Origin: Fusobacteriaceae bacterium
GTDB lineage: Bacteria; Fusobacteriota; Fusobacteriia; Fusobacteriales; Fusobacteriaceae
Direction: 5' to 3'
Length of the DNA: 5,110 nucleotides
NCBI GenBank assembly: GCA_030625925.1
Contig: DAOUPY010000147.1
Location: forward strand, 1-5,110
In this document: positions 1-4,664 of the stretch, in pieces
Layout of the letters: every line of letters starts with the position of its first letter
Numbering within the stretch: the first letter of the stretch is position 1
Translations under genes and position numbers: made by a program
The notes under the pieces: model-generated
The model's database searches: none
What the model was told of the DNA's origin: nothing
Seen by the model: the letters and a program-made list of their open reading frames with translations, nothing else

Positions 1-2
1 GG

Positions 3-44
3 AGAAGAGAGCAGGTAGGTTTGCATTTCAATTTGTGTGTGTAA
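3..44 (+). CDS. Possible C-terminal tail of an upstream gene (partial)
   Basis: Reading from base 3, thirteen codons run open to a TAA at 42-44 and give RREQVGLHFNLCV. The stop lies about 40 bases before a strong hairpin terminator, the usual arrangement at the end of a transcription unit, so this frame is preferred over the others. I do not recognise the peptide and cannot assign a family. One other frame is open to about position 113, but it runs straight through the terminator hairpin and is less credible. The gene could also be absent, with this stretch being non-coding. Confidence 0.35.
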   Translation, partial: RREQVGLHFNLCV

Positions 45-85
45 ATACCCAGAGTATTAAATTAAATGTAATATCTATAAAATTA

Positions 86-110
86 AAAAAGTGTCGCGGC
101 GACACTTTTT
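86..110 (+). terminator. Intrinsic terminator of the upstream unit, possibly bidirectional
   Basis: A perfect 11-bp inverted repeat (86-96 paired with 100-110, AAAAAGTGTCG against CGACACTTTTT) encloses a three-base CGG loop. The GC core GTGTCG stands out in very AT-rich DNA and ends in a five-T run. On the minus strand the same stem is followed by TTTTTTAATTTT, so it could also stop antisense transcription. It lies about 45 bases before the next promoter and so insulates the amidohydrolase gene. Confidence 0.85.
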
Positions 111-150
111 GAAAAAAGAAATAAAATAAATATCTATATAAACATCAGAA

Positions 151-159
151 TGATATAAT
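151..159 (+). promoter_or_regulatory. Extended -10 promoter of the amidohydrolase gene
   Basis: TATAAT at 154-159 is preceded by TG at 151-152, giving an extended -10 element (TGATATAAT). The region 17 bp upstream is AT-rich with no convincing TTGACA, as expected for an extended -10 promoter. Transcription would start near 166, leaving a short leader of about 24 bases before the ATG at 190. The same ten bases TGATATAATA recur upstream of the transporter gene at 1901-1910. Confidence 0.65.
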
Positions 160-189
160 AAAACAATTCAAAATATATGGAGGGGAAAG

Positions 190-1578
190 ATGAAAAAGTT
201 ATTGTTATTGGGATCAATTGTTTCATTGTTTGCATTTAATAATGTAGAGGTAAGAGCAGCTAAAAAAGTGGATTTAATAGTGAAGAATGGAATAGTTTTG
301 ACTATGAATGGGGAAAAGGAAATATTAGATGATGGTGTAGTCGTTGTTAAAGGAAATAAGATAATAGAAGTAGGAGATAAAGAAATATTAAAAAAATATT
401 CTTCTAAAAAAACAATAGATGCAGATGGGGGAATCATCATGCCGGGGATGATAAATACTCATACTCACGTATCTATGAGTGTATTTAGGAGTTTAGCAGA
501 TGATGTTCCAGACAGATTGAACAGATATATATTTCCATTGGAAAATAAAATGGTATCTCAGGAGATGGTGTATACTGGTGCTATCCATGGAACCATAGAG
601 ATGGCCAAGGGCGGCGTTACAACTATGGTGGATATGTATTTATTTGAAGAAAGTGCAGCAGAGGCTGTAAAAGAGATTGGTTTGAGAGGGGTAATGACAC
701 AAAATATCATTAAATATCCAACAGCAGATGGAAAAGATGGAGATGCCAAGGTAGAGATGGCAATAGCATTTGTGGAAAAATATAAAAATGATGAATTGAT
801 CACTCCTGGGTTTGGACCTCATGCACCCCATACAGTTAAGCAGGAAGATTTAGAGAGAATAAGAGATCTGTCTAAAAAATATAATGTTCCAGTTTCTATG
901 CATGTAGCAGAAACACAAAAAGAATTTGATAAATTTAAAACCAAATATAATATGACTCCTATTGAATATCTAGATTCTATAGGTTTGTTAAATGAAAGGT
1001 TTATAGCCGCTCATTCTATTTTTGTAACAGACAGTGATATAGAGCTTATGAAAAAAAGAGATATAGGAGTAGCTCATAATATGGTAGCCAATATTAAATC
1101 GGCAAAAGGTGTATCGCCGGCACTGAAAATGTTTGATGACGGGCTTAGGATCGGTCTTGGAACAGATGGACCTATGAGTGGGAATACATTGGATATTATC
1201 GGTCAAATGGGATATGTGGCAAAACTGCATAAATTAGCAAATAAAGACAGGTCTGCAATGCCGCCTTATAAAGTGGTGGAAATGGCTACAATGGGAGGAG
1301 CCAGAGCTATCCACAGGGAAGATGAATTAGGTTCATTAGAAAAAGGGAAGTTAGCGGATATAGTAGTTTTAGAAACAAGGTCTGTAAATATGCAGCCTAT
1401 ATTCGACCCATATTCAGTATTGGTATATTCAGCTAATGCTTCTAATGTAGAGACAGTAATTGTAAATGGAAAGATGATAGTAGAGGATAAAAAAATATTG
1501 ACCTATGACGAGAAAAAGAATAGAAAAGCTATTCAGGAATTTTCTAAAAAAGTTAAAAAAATAGCAGAAACTTTATAA
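190..1578 (+). CDS. Exported amidohydrolase, MTA/SAH deaminase-like
   Basis: This 462-residue protein belongs to the amidohydrolase superfamily, TIM-barrel metal-dependent deaminases and hydrolases of the TRZ/ATZ/MtaD type. Visible motifs are the metal-binding HxH (H91, H93), GPHAPH (H211), MHVAET (H238, E241), AAH (H275), VAHNxxxNIK (H296-K303) and GLGTDG (D326). H91, H93, H238 and D326 match the metal ligands, and E241 and H275 match the catalytic pair, of S-adenosylhomocysteine/methylthioadenosine deaminases. Residues 1-24 look like a signal peptide: MKK, a hydrophobic core (4-16), and a cleavage site after VRA or AA (23-24). The mature enzyme is therefore probably periplasmic or a surface protein, unlike typical cytosolic MtaD. 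GGAGGGG at 179-185 sets the ATG. The substrate is not determined; a purine nucleoside derivative or another amidine or amide is possible. It is the first gene of its unit and is followed by a hairpin. Confidence 0.88.
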   Translation: MKKLLLLGSIVSLFAFNNVEVRAAKKVDLIVKNGIVLTMNGEKEILDDGVVVVKGNKIIEVGDKEILKKYSSKKTIDADGGIIMPGMINTHTHVSMSVFRSLADDVPDRLNRYIFPLENKMVSQEMVYTGAIHGTIEMAKGGVTTMVDMYLFEESAAEAVKEIGLRGVMTQNIIKYPTADGKDGDAKVEMAIAFVEKYKNDELITPGFGPHAPHTVKQEDLERIRDLSKKYNVPVSMHVAETQKEFDKFKTKYNMTPIEYLDSIGLLNERFIAAHSIFVTDSDIELMKKRDIGVAHNMVANIKSAKGVSPALKMFDDGLRIGLGTDGPMSGNTLDIIGQMGYVAKLHKLANKDRSAMPPYKVVEMATMGGARAIHREDELGSLEKGKLADIVVLETRSVNMQPIFDPYSVLVYSANASNVETVIVNGKMIVEDKKILTYDEKKNRKAIQEFSKKVKKIAETL

Positions 1579-1586
1579 GTGAAAAC

Positions 1587-1620
1587 TTAAATCTACTCCT
1601 TTTTTTAGGGGTAGATTTAA
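1587..1620 (+). terminator. Stem-loop after the amidohydrolase gene, possible terminator
   Basis: A 14-bp inverted repeat (1587-1600 against 1607-1620; all pairs match except one G-U wobble) encloses a six-T loop. It begins nine bases after the amidohydrolase stop codon. On the plus strand it is followed only by ATTTAG, a weak tail, and then directly by the RBS of the next gene. In the antisense direction the tail is GTTTTC. It may be a partial terminator or an mRNA stability or processing hairpin that uncouples the two genes, not a full stop. Confidence 0.55.
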
Positions 1621-1639
1621 ATTTAGAGGAGGAGTTAAG

Positions 1640-1879
1640 ATGGAAAAAAATCCAAAGAAAATTGTGGTTAAAGATAAAGATCAAAATATAAAAACTATTC
1701 AAGAATATAAATACAATGAATATGGAGATCCAGTTTTATTTAAAAAAATAGACGGGATGGGACAAACGTTAATTTACTGGGTATATGAGTATAGATATGA
1801 TAGATCCAAAAGAAAAACAATGATGAAAATATCTGACCTGGGGGCGGATAAGGAAACAATTATGGAGTATGAATATTAA
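1640..1879 (+). CDS. Small YD-repeat-like protein of unknown function
   Basis: This 79-residue soluble, charged protein is opened by a strong RBS (AGGAGGAG at 1627-1634, five bases before the ATG). I do not recognise a named family. It contains three regularly spaced EYxY motifs: EYKY at 22-25, EYRY at 50-53 and EYEY at 76-79. The first runs on as YNEYGDP, followed by an alternating hydrophobic/charged segment and DGMGQT. This resembles the YxYDxxGN pattern of RHS/YD repeats, which form short beta-hairpins, so the protein may be about two such repeats standing alone. It has no signal peptide or membrane segment. A hairpin separates it from the amidohydrolase gene, and a new promoter follows it, so it may be expressed by read-through from 5'. 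The RHS link is inference from pattern only. Confidence 0.7.
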   Translation: MEKNPKKIVVKDKDQNIKTIQEYKYNEYGDPVLFKKIDGMGQTLIYWVYEYRYDRSKRKTMMKISDLGADKETIMEYEY

Positions 1880-1900
1880 GCGGAAAAAATAGAGAAAATA

Positions 1901-1909
1901 TGATATAAT
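1901..1909 (+). promoter_or_regulatory. Extended -10 promoter of the transporter gene (and probably mnmA)
   Basis: TATAAT at 1904-1909 with TG at 1901-1902 forms an extended -10 element, identical over ten bases (TGATATAATA) to the one ahead of the amidohydrolase gene. No good -35 is seen at the normal distance. The expected start site is about 1916, just after the ATG at 1914. This is direct support for translation beginning further downstream, at 1953. Confidence 0.65.
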
Positions 1910-1952
1910 ATATATGAATTGTTCATATAAAATAGCAGAAGAGGAGATTTAT

Positions 1953-2564
1953 GTGCATTTATTAGATGGAATTATATGTGGAATGGTGCTTTCATTGCCT
2001 TTTGGTCCACTAGCAATATATTGCATGGAAAAAACACTGTCCGAAGGAAGATATAAAGGGTTTATATCCTCTATGGGAATGATAACAGTAGATGTTTTTT
2101 ACGGACTTATTGCATTGTTCGGATTTAGATATGTGGAAGGTTTATTAAATGACTATCAAGTGGAAATTAAGATAGTATCTGGTATATTGGTACTAGGATT
2201 AGGATATCAAATTTTTAGAAGTAGAAAAGAGATAAAAAATATAGTGGAAGAAGATCACTTTGGATATATAAGATCTTACATAACAACTATTTTAGTGGCA
2301 TTCGCTAATCCCCTTTCGATCTTTACATTTATAGGTCTTTTTACAATTTTAGGTGTATCTACAGATGTAAAACATATTAGCTTTAAAATTGCTTTAGGAA
2401 TAATAATTGGTGGAGGAATCCAGTGGTTTGGAATAACTGGGGCACTATCTCGTTATAGAAAAAAAATAACATTTAAAACTTTAGAAACATTGAGGCATTA
2501 TGCCAGTATAATAATTATGTTAGGCGGAGTGGCAATCACTCTGTCATCATTTATAAAAAACTAA
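1953..2564 (+). CDS. LysE/RhtB-family transporter
   Basis: A 203-residue inner-membrane protein of the LysE/RhtB superfamily, which exports amino acids or related small metabolites. Family hallmarks are PFGP at 16-19 in the first helix, the following EKTLSEGRYKGF loop, SMGMITVDVFYG (40-51) matching the usual GxxxGDxxY segment, and NPLSIFTF at 119-126 matching the common NPK(T/A) motif. Six hydrophobic segments lie near 3-25, 37-60, 70-88, 110-134, 143-165 and 183-200. The open frame extends to an ATG at 1914, but GTG 1953 is chosen for three reasons: GAGGAG at 1941-1946 lies six bases upstream, the predicted transcription start is about 1916, and the length and N-terminus then match the family (about 205 residues). 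The substrate cannot be read from the sequence. mnmA follows 40 bases later without a clear terminator or promoter, suggesting co-transcription. Confidence 0.85.
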   Translation: MHLLDGIICGMVLSLPFGPLAIYCMEKTLSEGRYKGFISSMGMITVDVFYGLIALFGFRYVEGLLNDYQVEIKIVSGILVLGLGYQIFRSRKEIKNIVEEDHFGYIRSYITTILVAFANPLSIFTFIGLFTILGVSTDVKHISFKIALGIIIGGGIQWFGITGALSRYRKKITFKTLETLRHYASIIIMLGGVAITLSSFIKN

Positions 2565-2604
2565 GATATAGCTTTTTCCTATAGTCTTAAAAAGGAGTAG
2601 TGAA

Positions 2605-3711
2605 ATGGTAAAAAATGTAAAAAATTTAGAGTCATACTTAAAGTATGACCCAAAGAACGAAAATGTAACAGTAGCAGTGGCAATGAGTGGAGGGGTAGAT
2701 TCTTCAACTGTGGCTTATCTGTTAAAAAAACAAGGATACAAGGTTATTGGAGTCACAATGGAAGTCTGGACCAGTGGATCAGCATGCAGTAAAAGTGTAG
2801 ATCTGAGTGATGCAAAAAAAGTATGCGACGACTTAGGGATAGAACATCATATGATTCGTTTGCAAAATGAGTTCAAAGACATAGTTGTAGACAGCTTTGT
2901 GAATGATTATTTAGAAGGAAGAACTCCTAATCCGTGTATGGTATGTAACAGATATATCAAGTTTGGAAGATTGGTAGAATTCGGATTATCACAAGGTGCT
3001 GATTTTATAGCAACCGGGCATTATGCTAAAATAGAAGATGGATTATTAAAAATTGGTGATGACCCTAATAAAGATCAGGTGTATTTTCTATCTCAAATGA
3101 AAAAAGAAAATATCGAAAAATTGATGTTTCCAATAGGAGATCTTGAAAAGCCTCAAGTGAGAGAGCTGGCTGAACTACTAAAAATCAGAGTGTATGCAAA
3201 AAAAGACAGTCAGGAGATCTGTTTTGTAGAAGATGGTAAATTAGGAGAATTCTTAAATGAACTGACAGATGGAAAAGCTGCATGTGAAGGTGAAATAGTT
3301 ACAACAGATGGTAAGGTAATAGGCAGGCATAAAGGAATTAGTTTTTATACTATTGGACAGAGAAAAGGACTGGGAATCAGCTATCCTACACCACTTTATG
3401 TTGTTCATATAGACGGTAAGAAAAATCGTTTGATAGTTGGGACGAACGAAGAATTATTCAGCTCATATTTAATAGCCGATAAGATAAATCTTTTTGGATG
3501 TGAAAAAATAGAAGATTTAAAAAACATGAAATTGATAGCGAAAACTAGATCTAGAGATAAATTTCATTCTTGCAGTATAAAAGTTTTAGAGAATGATAAG
3601 ATAAAGGTAGACTTCCTCGAAGAGAAGGTTAGGGCTGTAACTCCAGGACAGGGTGTGGTATTTTATAGTTATGATGGTAAAGTCATGGCCAGTGGATTTA
3701 TAGTTAAATAA
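2605..3711 (+). CDS. mnmA: tRNA-specific 2-thiouridylase MnmA
   Basis: MnmA uses ATP to adenylate U34 of tRNA-Lys, tRNA-Glu and tRNA-Gln and inserts sulfur supplied by a cysteine desulfurase relay, giving the 2-thio part of mnm5s2U. It acts in the cytoplasm. The 368-residue length equals the E. coli protein. Motifs in order: PP-loop SGGVDSS (28-34), TPNPCMVCN (107-115), ATGHYAK (136-142), KDQVYFL (156-162), DSQEICFV (201-208) and GQRKGLGI (251-258), with a C-terminal beta-barrel ending VTPGQGVVFY. C114 and C206 correspond to the catalytic and persulfide cysteines (E. coli C102 and C199). C111 occupies the place of E. coli D99, making a CxxC form. AAGGAG at 2592-2597 precedes the ATG by seven bases. 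The gene appears to be last in its unit, closed by the hairpin at 3746-3774. Confidence 0.96.
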   Translation: MVKNVKNLESYLKYDPKNENVTVAVAMSGGVDSSTVAYLLKKQGYKVIGVTMEVWTSGSACSKSVDLSDAKKVCDDLGIEHHMIRLQNEFKDIVVDSFVNDYLEGRTPNPCMVCNRYIKFGRLVEFGLSQGADFIATGHYAKIEDGLLKIGDDPNKDQVYFLSQMKKENIEKLMFPIGDLEKPQVRELAELLKIRVYAKKDSQEICFVEDGKLGEFLNELTDGKAACEGEIVTTDGKVIGRHKGISFYTIGQRKGLGISYPTPLYVVHIDGKKNRLIVGTNEELFSSYLIADKINLFGCEKIEDLKNMKLIAKTRSRDKFHSCSIKVLENDKIKVDFLEEKVRAVTPGQGVVFYSYDGKVMASGFIVK

Positions 3712-3745
3712 CGGAATCTAAAAAATAAAAATTATTTGAAATAAT

Positions 3746-3774
3746 AAAGCCCAAGTCTCTAGACTTGGGCTTTT
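3746..3774 (+). terminator. Bidirectional intrinsic terminator between mnmA and the convergent small gene
   Basis: A perfect 12-bp stem (AAAGCCCAAGTC at 3746-3757 against 3762-3773) with a TCTA loop is followed by a T-rich end. Read on the minus strand, the stem ends CTTTATTATTTC, also T-rich. It lies 34 bases after the mnmA stop and 15 bases beyond the stop of the minus-strand gene, so it probably ends transcription from both sides. Confidence 0.92.
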
Positions 3775-3788
3775 AAAATTATAAAAAA

Positions 3789-3959
3789 TTAAGAACTAAA
3801 AATTATTTGTCCGCTGCCGTCTAAAGCCATGATAATTCTCATAGGATCATAGTCAGCAAAACTCTTATTCCAAGATATTATAGAAGCTAGAAGTAATGCT
3901 TTGTTATTAAAGTTTTGTATTATTTTCTCACCTTTTTTCAATATAAGAAACGCTTTCAC
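3789..3959 (-). CDS. Small hypothetical protein, 56 residues, convergent to mnmA
   Basis: The frame starts at a GTG (3959-3957) eight bases after a near-perfect AGGAGG (3973-3968 on the minus strand), and ends in TAA next to the shared terminator. The protein begins MKAFLILKKGEK, has a short hydrophobic patch (ALLLASIISW, 21-30), and ends ADYDPMRIIMALDGSGQIIFSS from residue 35 (the last 22 residues), which reads like a beta-rich tail. I recognise no family. The hydrophobic patch is too short for a confident membrane helix and there is no signal peptide. The frame is open upstream to an ATG at 4067, but that extension would contain the RBS, promoter and palindrome and is rejected. Support comes from the RBS, the matching promoter and the terminator; homology was not available. 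Confidence 0.68.
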   Translation of the reverse strand: MKAFLILKKGEKIIQNFNNKALLLASIISWNKSFADYDPMRIIMALDGSGQIIFSS

Positions 3960-3967
3960 CTTACACA

Positions 3968-3973
3968 CCTCCT
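3968..3973 (-). promoter_or_regulatory. Ribosome binding site that sets the GTG start of the small minus-strand gene
   Basis: AGGAGG (CCTCCT on the plus strand) lies eight bases before the GTG at 3959. It is the strongest Shine-Dalgarno match in this stretch and is the reason for choosing GTG over the upstream ATG at 4067. Confidence 0.75.
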
Positions 3974-4004
3974 GAAAGTAATTGTGGAAATATCTTCTTA
4001 CTAG

Positions 4005-4013
4005 AGTATACCA
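4005..4013 (-). promoter_or_regulatory. Extended -10 promoter of the small minus-strand gene
   Basis: On the minus strand TATACT (4010-4005) is preceded by TGG (4013-4011), an extended -10 like those of the two plus-strand promoters described here. A TTTTAT at 4033-4028 is a poor -35 at the right distance (17 bp). Transcription would begin near 3998, giving a leader of about 39 bases. Confidence 0.55.
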
Positions 4014-4026
4014 CCTATATAGGTAG
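4011..4026. promoter_or_regulatory. Operator-like palindrome overlapping the minus-strand promoter spacer
   Basis: ACCTATATAGGT at 4013-4024 is a perfect 12-bp palindrome, with a further matching pair at 4011/4026 after one mismatch. It sits immediately upstream of the -10 hexamer, within the promoter spacer, where a bound regulator would affect RNA polymerase directly. MerR-family activators bind dyads in this position, but a dimeric repressor would fit equally well. No regulator gene is visible in the window. Confidence 0.45.
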
Positions 4027-4149
4027 AATAAAATTAAAACTCCATTAAATATTTTATAAGTTTGCACTCTATAAAATTAATTTTTTTTAATATTTGCCAT
4101 CTATTTAATTAGACGTAAAATAAACAAAAAAGTTTAAGGATGAACAGTT

Positions 4150-4181
4150 TTTTTTATTATTTTTAATAAAATAATAAAAAA
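4150..4181. repeat. A/T-only inverted repeat upstream of the rib promoter
   Basis: A perfect 14-bp inverted repeat made only of A and T (4150-4163 against 4168-4181, loop TAAT) ends three bases before the -35 hexamer. Position and composition suit an UP-like element contacted by the RNA polymerase alpha subunits, or a bent-DNA/nucleoid protein site. It also lies between the divergent small gene and the rib promoter. As RNA it would form only a weak A-U stem and is probably not transcribed from the rib promoter. Confidence 0.45.
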
Positions 4182-4184
4182 TGT

Positions 4185-4214
4185 TTGACAAGGGGAGAAA
4201 ATTAAGGATATAAT
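4185..4214 (+). promoter_or_regulatory. Consensus sigma-70-type promoter of the riboflavin leader
   Basis: TTGACA at 4185-4190 and TATAAT at 4209-4214 both match the consensus exactly, with an 18-bp spacer. Transcription should start near 4221, placing the FMN aptamer about 14 bases into the RNA. It is the only promoter in the window with a full -35. That fits strong constitutive initiation with control left to the riboswitch. Confidence 0.9.
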
Positions 4215-4234
4215 CAATTATAAAATTGAATATG

Positions 4235-4339
4235 AACTTCGGGGCAGGGTTGAATTCCCTACCGGCGGTAATAGTCCGCGAGCGTAAGCTGAACTAGTGA
4301 AATTCTAGTACCGACAGTATAGTCTGGATGATAGAAGTT
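4235..4339 (+). promoter_or_regulatory. FMN riboswitch (RFN element) aptamer
   Basis: The conserved RFN landmarks appear in order: TTCGGGGCAGGGT, ATTCCCTACCGGCGGTAATAG, CCGCGAGC, GTGAAATTC, CCGACAGT and AGTCTGGATGATAGAAG. P1 is closed by AACTTC (4235-4240) pairing with GAAGTT (4334-4339). The element binds flavin mononucleotide and normally turns riboflavin synthesis or transport genes off when FMN is abundant. Here it lies upstream of ribH, with a terminator downstream, so control by premature transcription termination is the likely mode. Confidence 0.97.
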
Positions 4340-4401
4340 TTTTAATAAAAATTTAATTTAATGAATCTTTAAAATGGTTTTTCTTTGGGCTCTATTTTTA
4401 T

Positions 4402-4465
4402 AGGCTTAGATAAAAGTGTTTTTTAGAAGATTATAAATTAGAAAAATATTAAAAGTCTAAAGCCT
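4402..4465 (+). promoter_or_regulatory. Candidate antiterminator of the riboswitch expression platform
   Basis: AGGCTTAGA (4402-4410) can pair with TCTAAAGCCT (4456-4465) with one bulged A. That would occupy the left arm of the terminator stem beginning at 4459 and prevent its formation. A second candidate, CTTTGGGCT (4383-4391), pairs with AGCCTCAAG (4461-4469) with one mismatch. I could not identify by eye how FMN binding disrupts these, since they lie 40-60 bases after P1. Confidence 0.45.
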
Positions 4466-4490
4466 CAAGTAAAAAAACTTGGGGCTTTTT
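4459..4490 (+). terminator. Riboswitch-controlled intrinsic terminator
   Basis: A 12-bp stem (AAAGCCTCAAGT at 4459-4470 against ACTTGGGGCTTT at 4477-4488, one G-U pair) with an A-rich loop is followed by more T. It lies about 120 bases downstream of the FMN aptamer and 174 bases before ribH. It is therefore the expected attenuation point that stops transcription before the gene when FMN is bound. Confidence 0.88.
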
Positions 4491-4664
4491 ATTATTATCT
4501 AGGAAATTACACCGAAAAGGGTATAATACTAATAATTTATTTCATAGACATAGAATTTTGTGATAAAATTCATGAAAAAAATAAAAAATCATAAAATCTA
4601 GATTGTGCCTGTCTGGATACAACGTCACGTTGCTTAAAAAAAAATATATATGGGGGAAAAAATT
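4491..4664 (+). other. Second part of the ribH leader, no gene seen
   Basis: This stretch between the attenuator and ribH has no credible open frame. It holds a 7-bp hairpin (GAATTTT 4553-4559 with AAAATTC 4565-4571, extendable by three pairs past a bulged A). It also holds a comparatively GC-rich island (4601-4633) with two mutually exclusive small hairpins: TTGT-CC/GG-ACAA around 4603-4622, and CAACG/CGTTG at 4620-4632, followed by a nine-A run. A lone TATAAT at 4522-4527 has no -35 and no TG extension. GGGGG at 4652-4656 is the ribH ribosome binding site. Confidence 0.5.

Noticed and set aside
2..113. Open frame in phase 2 at the left edge
   Set aside because: It reads through the perfect terminator hairpin at 86-110; the phase ending at 44 is more sensible.
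558..831. Two overlapping antisense frames opposite the amidohydrolase gene
   Set aside because: They overlap each other in different frames and the real gene, show no family resemblance and no promoter or RBS.
988..1230. Antisense open frame of 80 codons opposite the amidohydrolase gene
   Set aside because: It lies wholly opposite a well-supported gene with conserved motifs, and its peptide is a Cys/His/Tyr-rich mirror of that gene's codons.
2563..2588. Imperfect hairpin AAGATATAG/CTATAGTCTT between transporter and mnmA
   Set aside because: The stem is A/U-rich with a bulge and has no U-tract, so it is not a credible terminator; the two genes are likely co-transcribed.
3960..4067. Extending the small minus-strand gene upstream to an ATG at 4067 (92 residues)
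   Set aside because: The extra 36 codons would cover the AGGAGG, the extended -10 and the palindrome; the ATG has no Shine-Dalgarno match and the peptide has low-complexity A/T-driven composition.
4374..4403. Nine-residue frame MVFLWALFL in the riboswitch leader as a leader peptide
   Set aside because: It has no Shine-Dalgarno sequence and no regulatory codon run, and control is already explained by the FMN aptamer.
4522..4527. TATAAT as a second ribH promoter
   Set aside because: It has no -35 at 16-18 bp and no TG extension; such hexamers are expected by chance in DNA this AT-rich.
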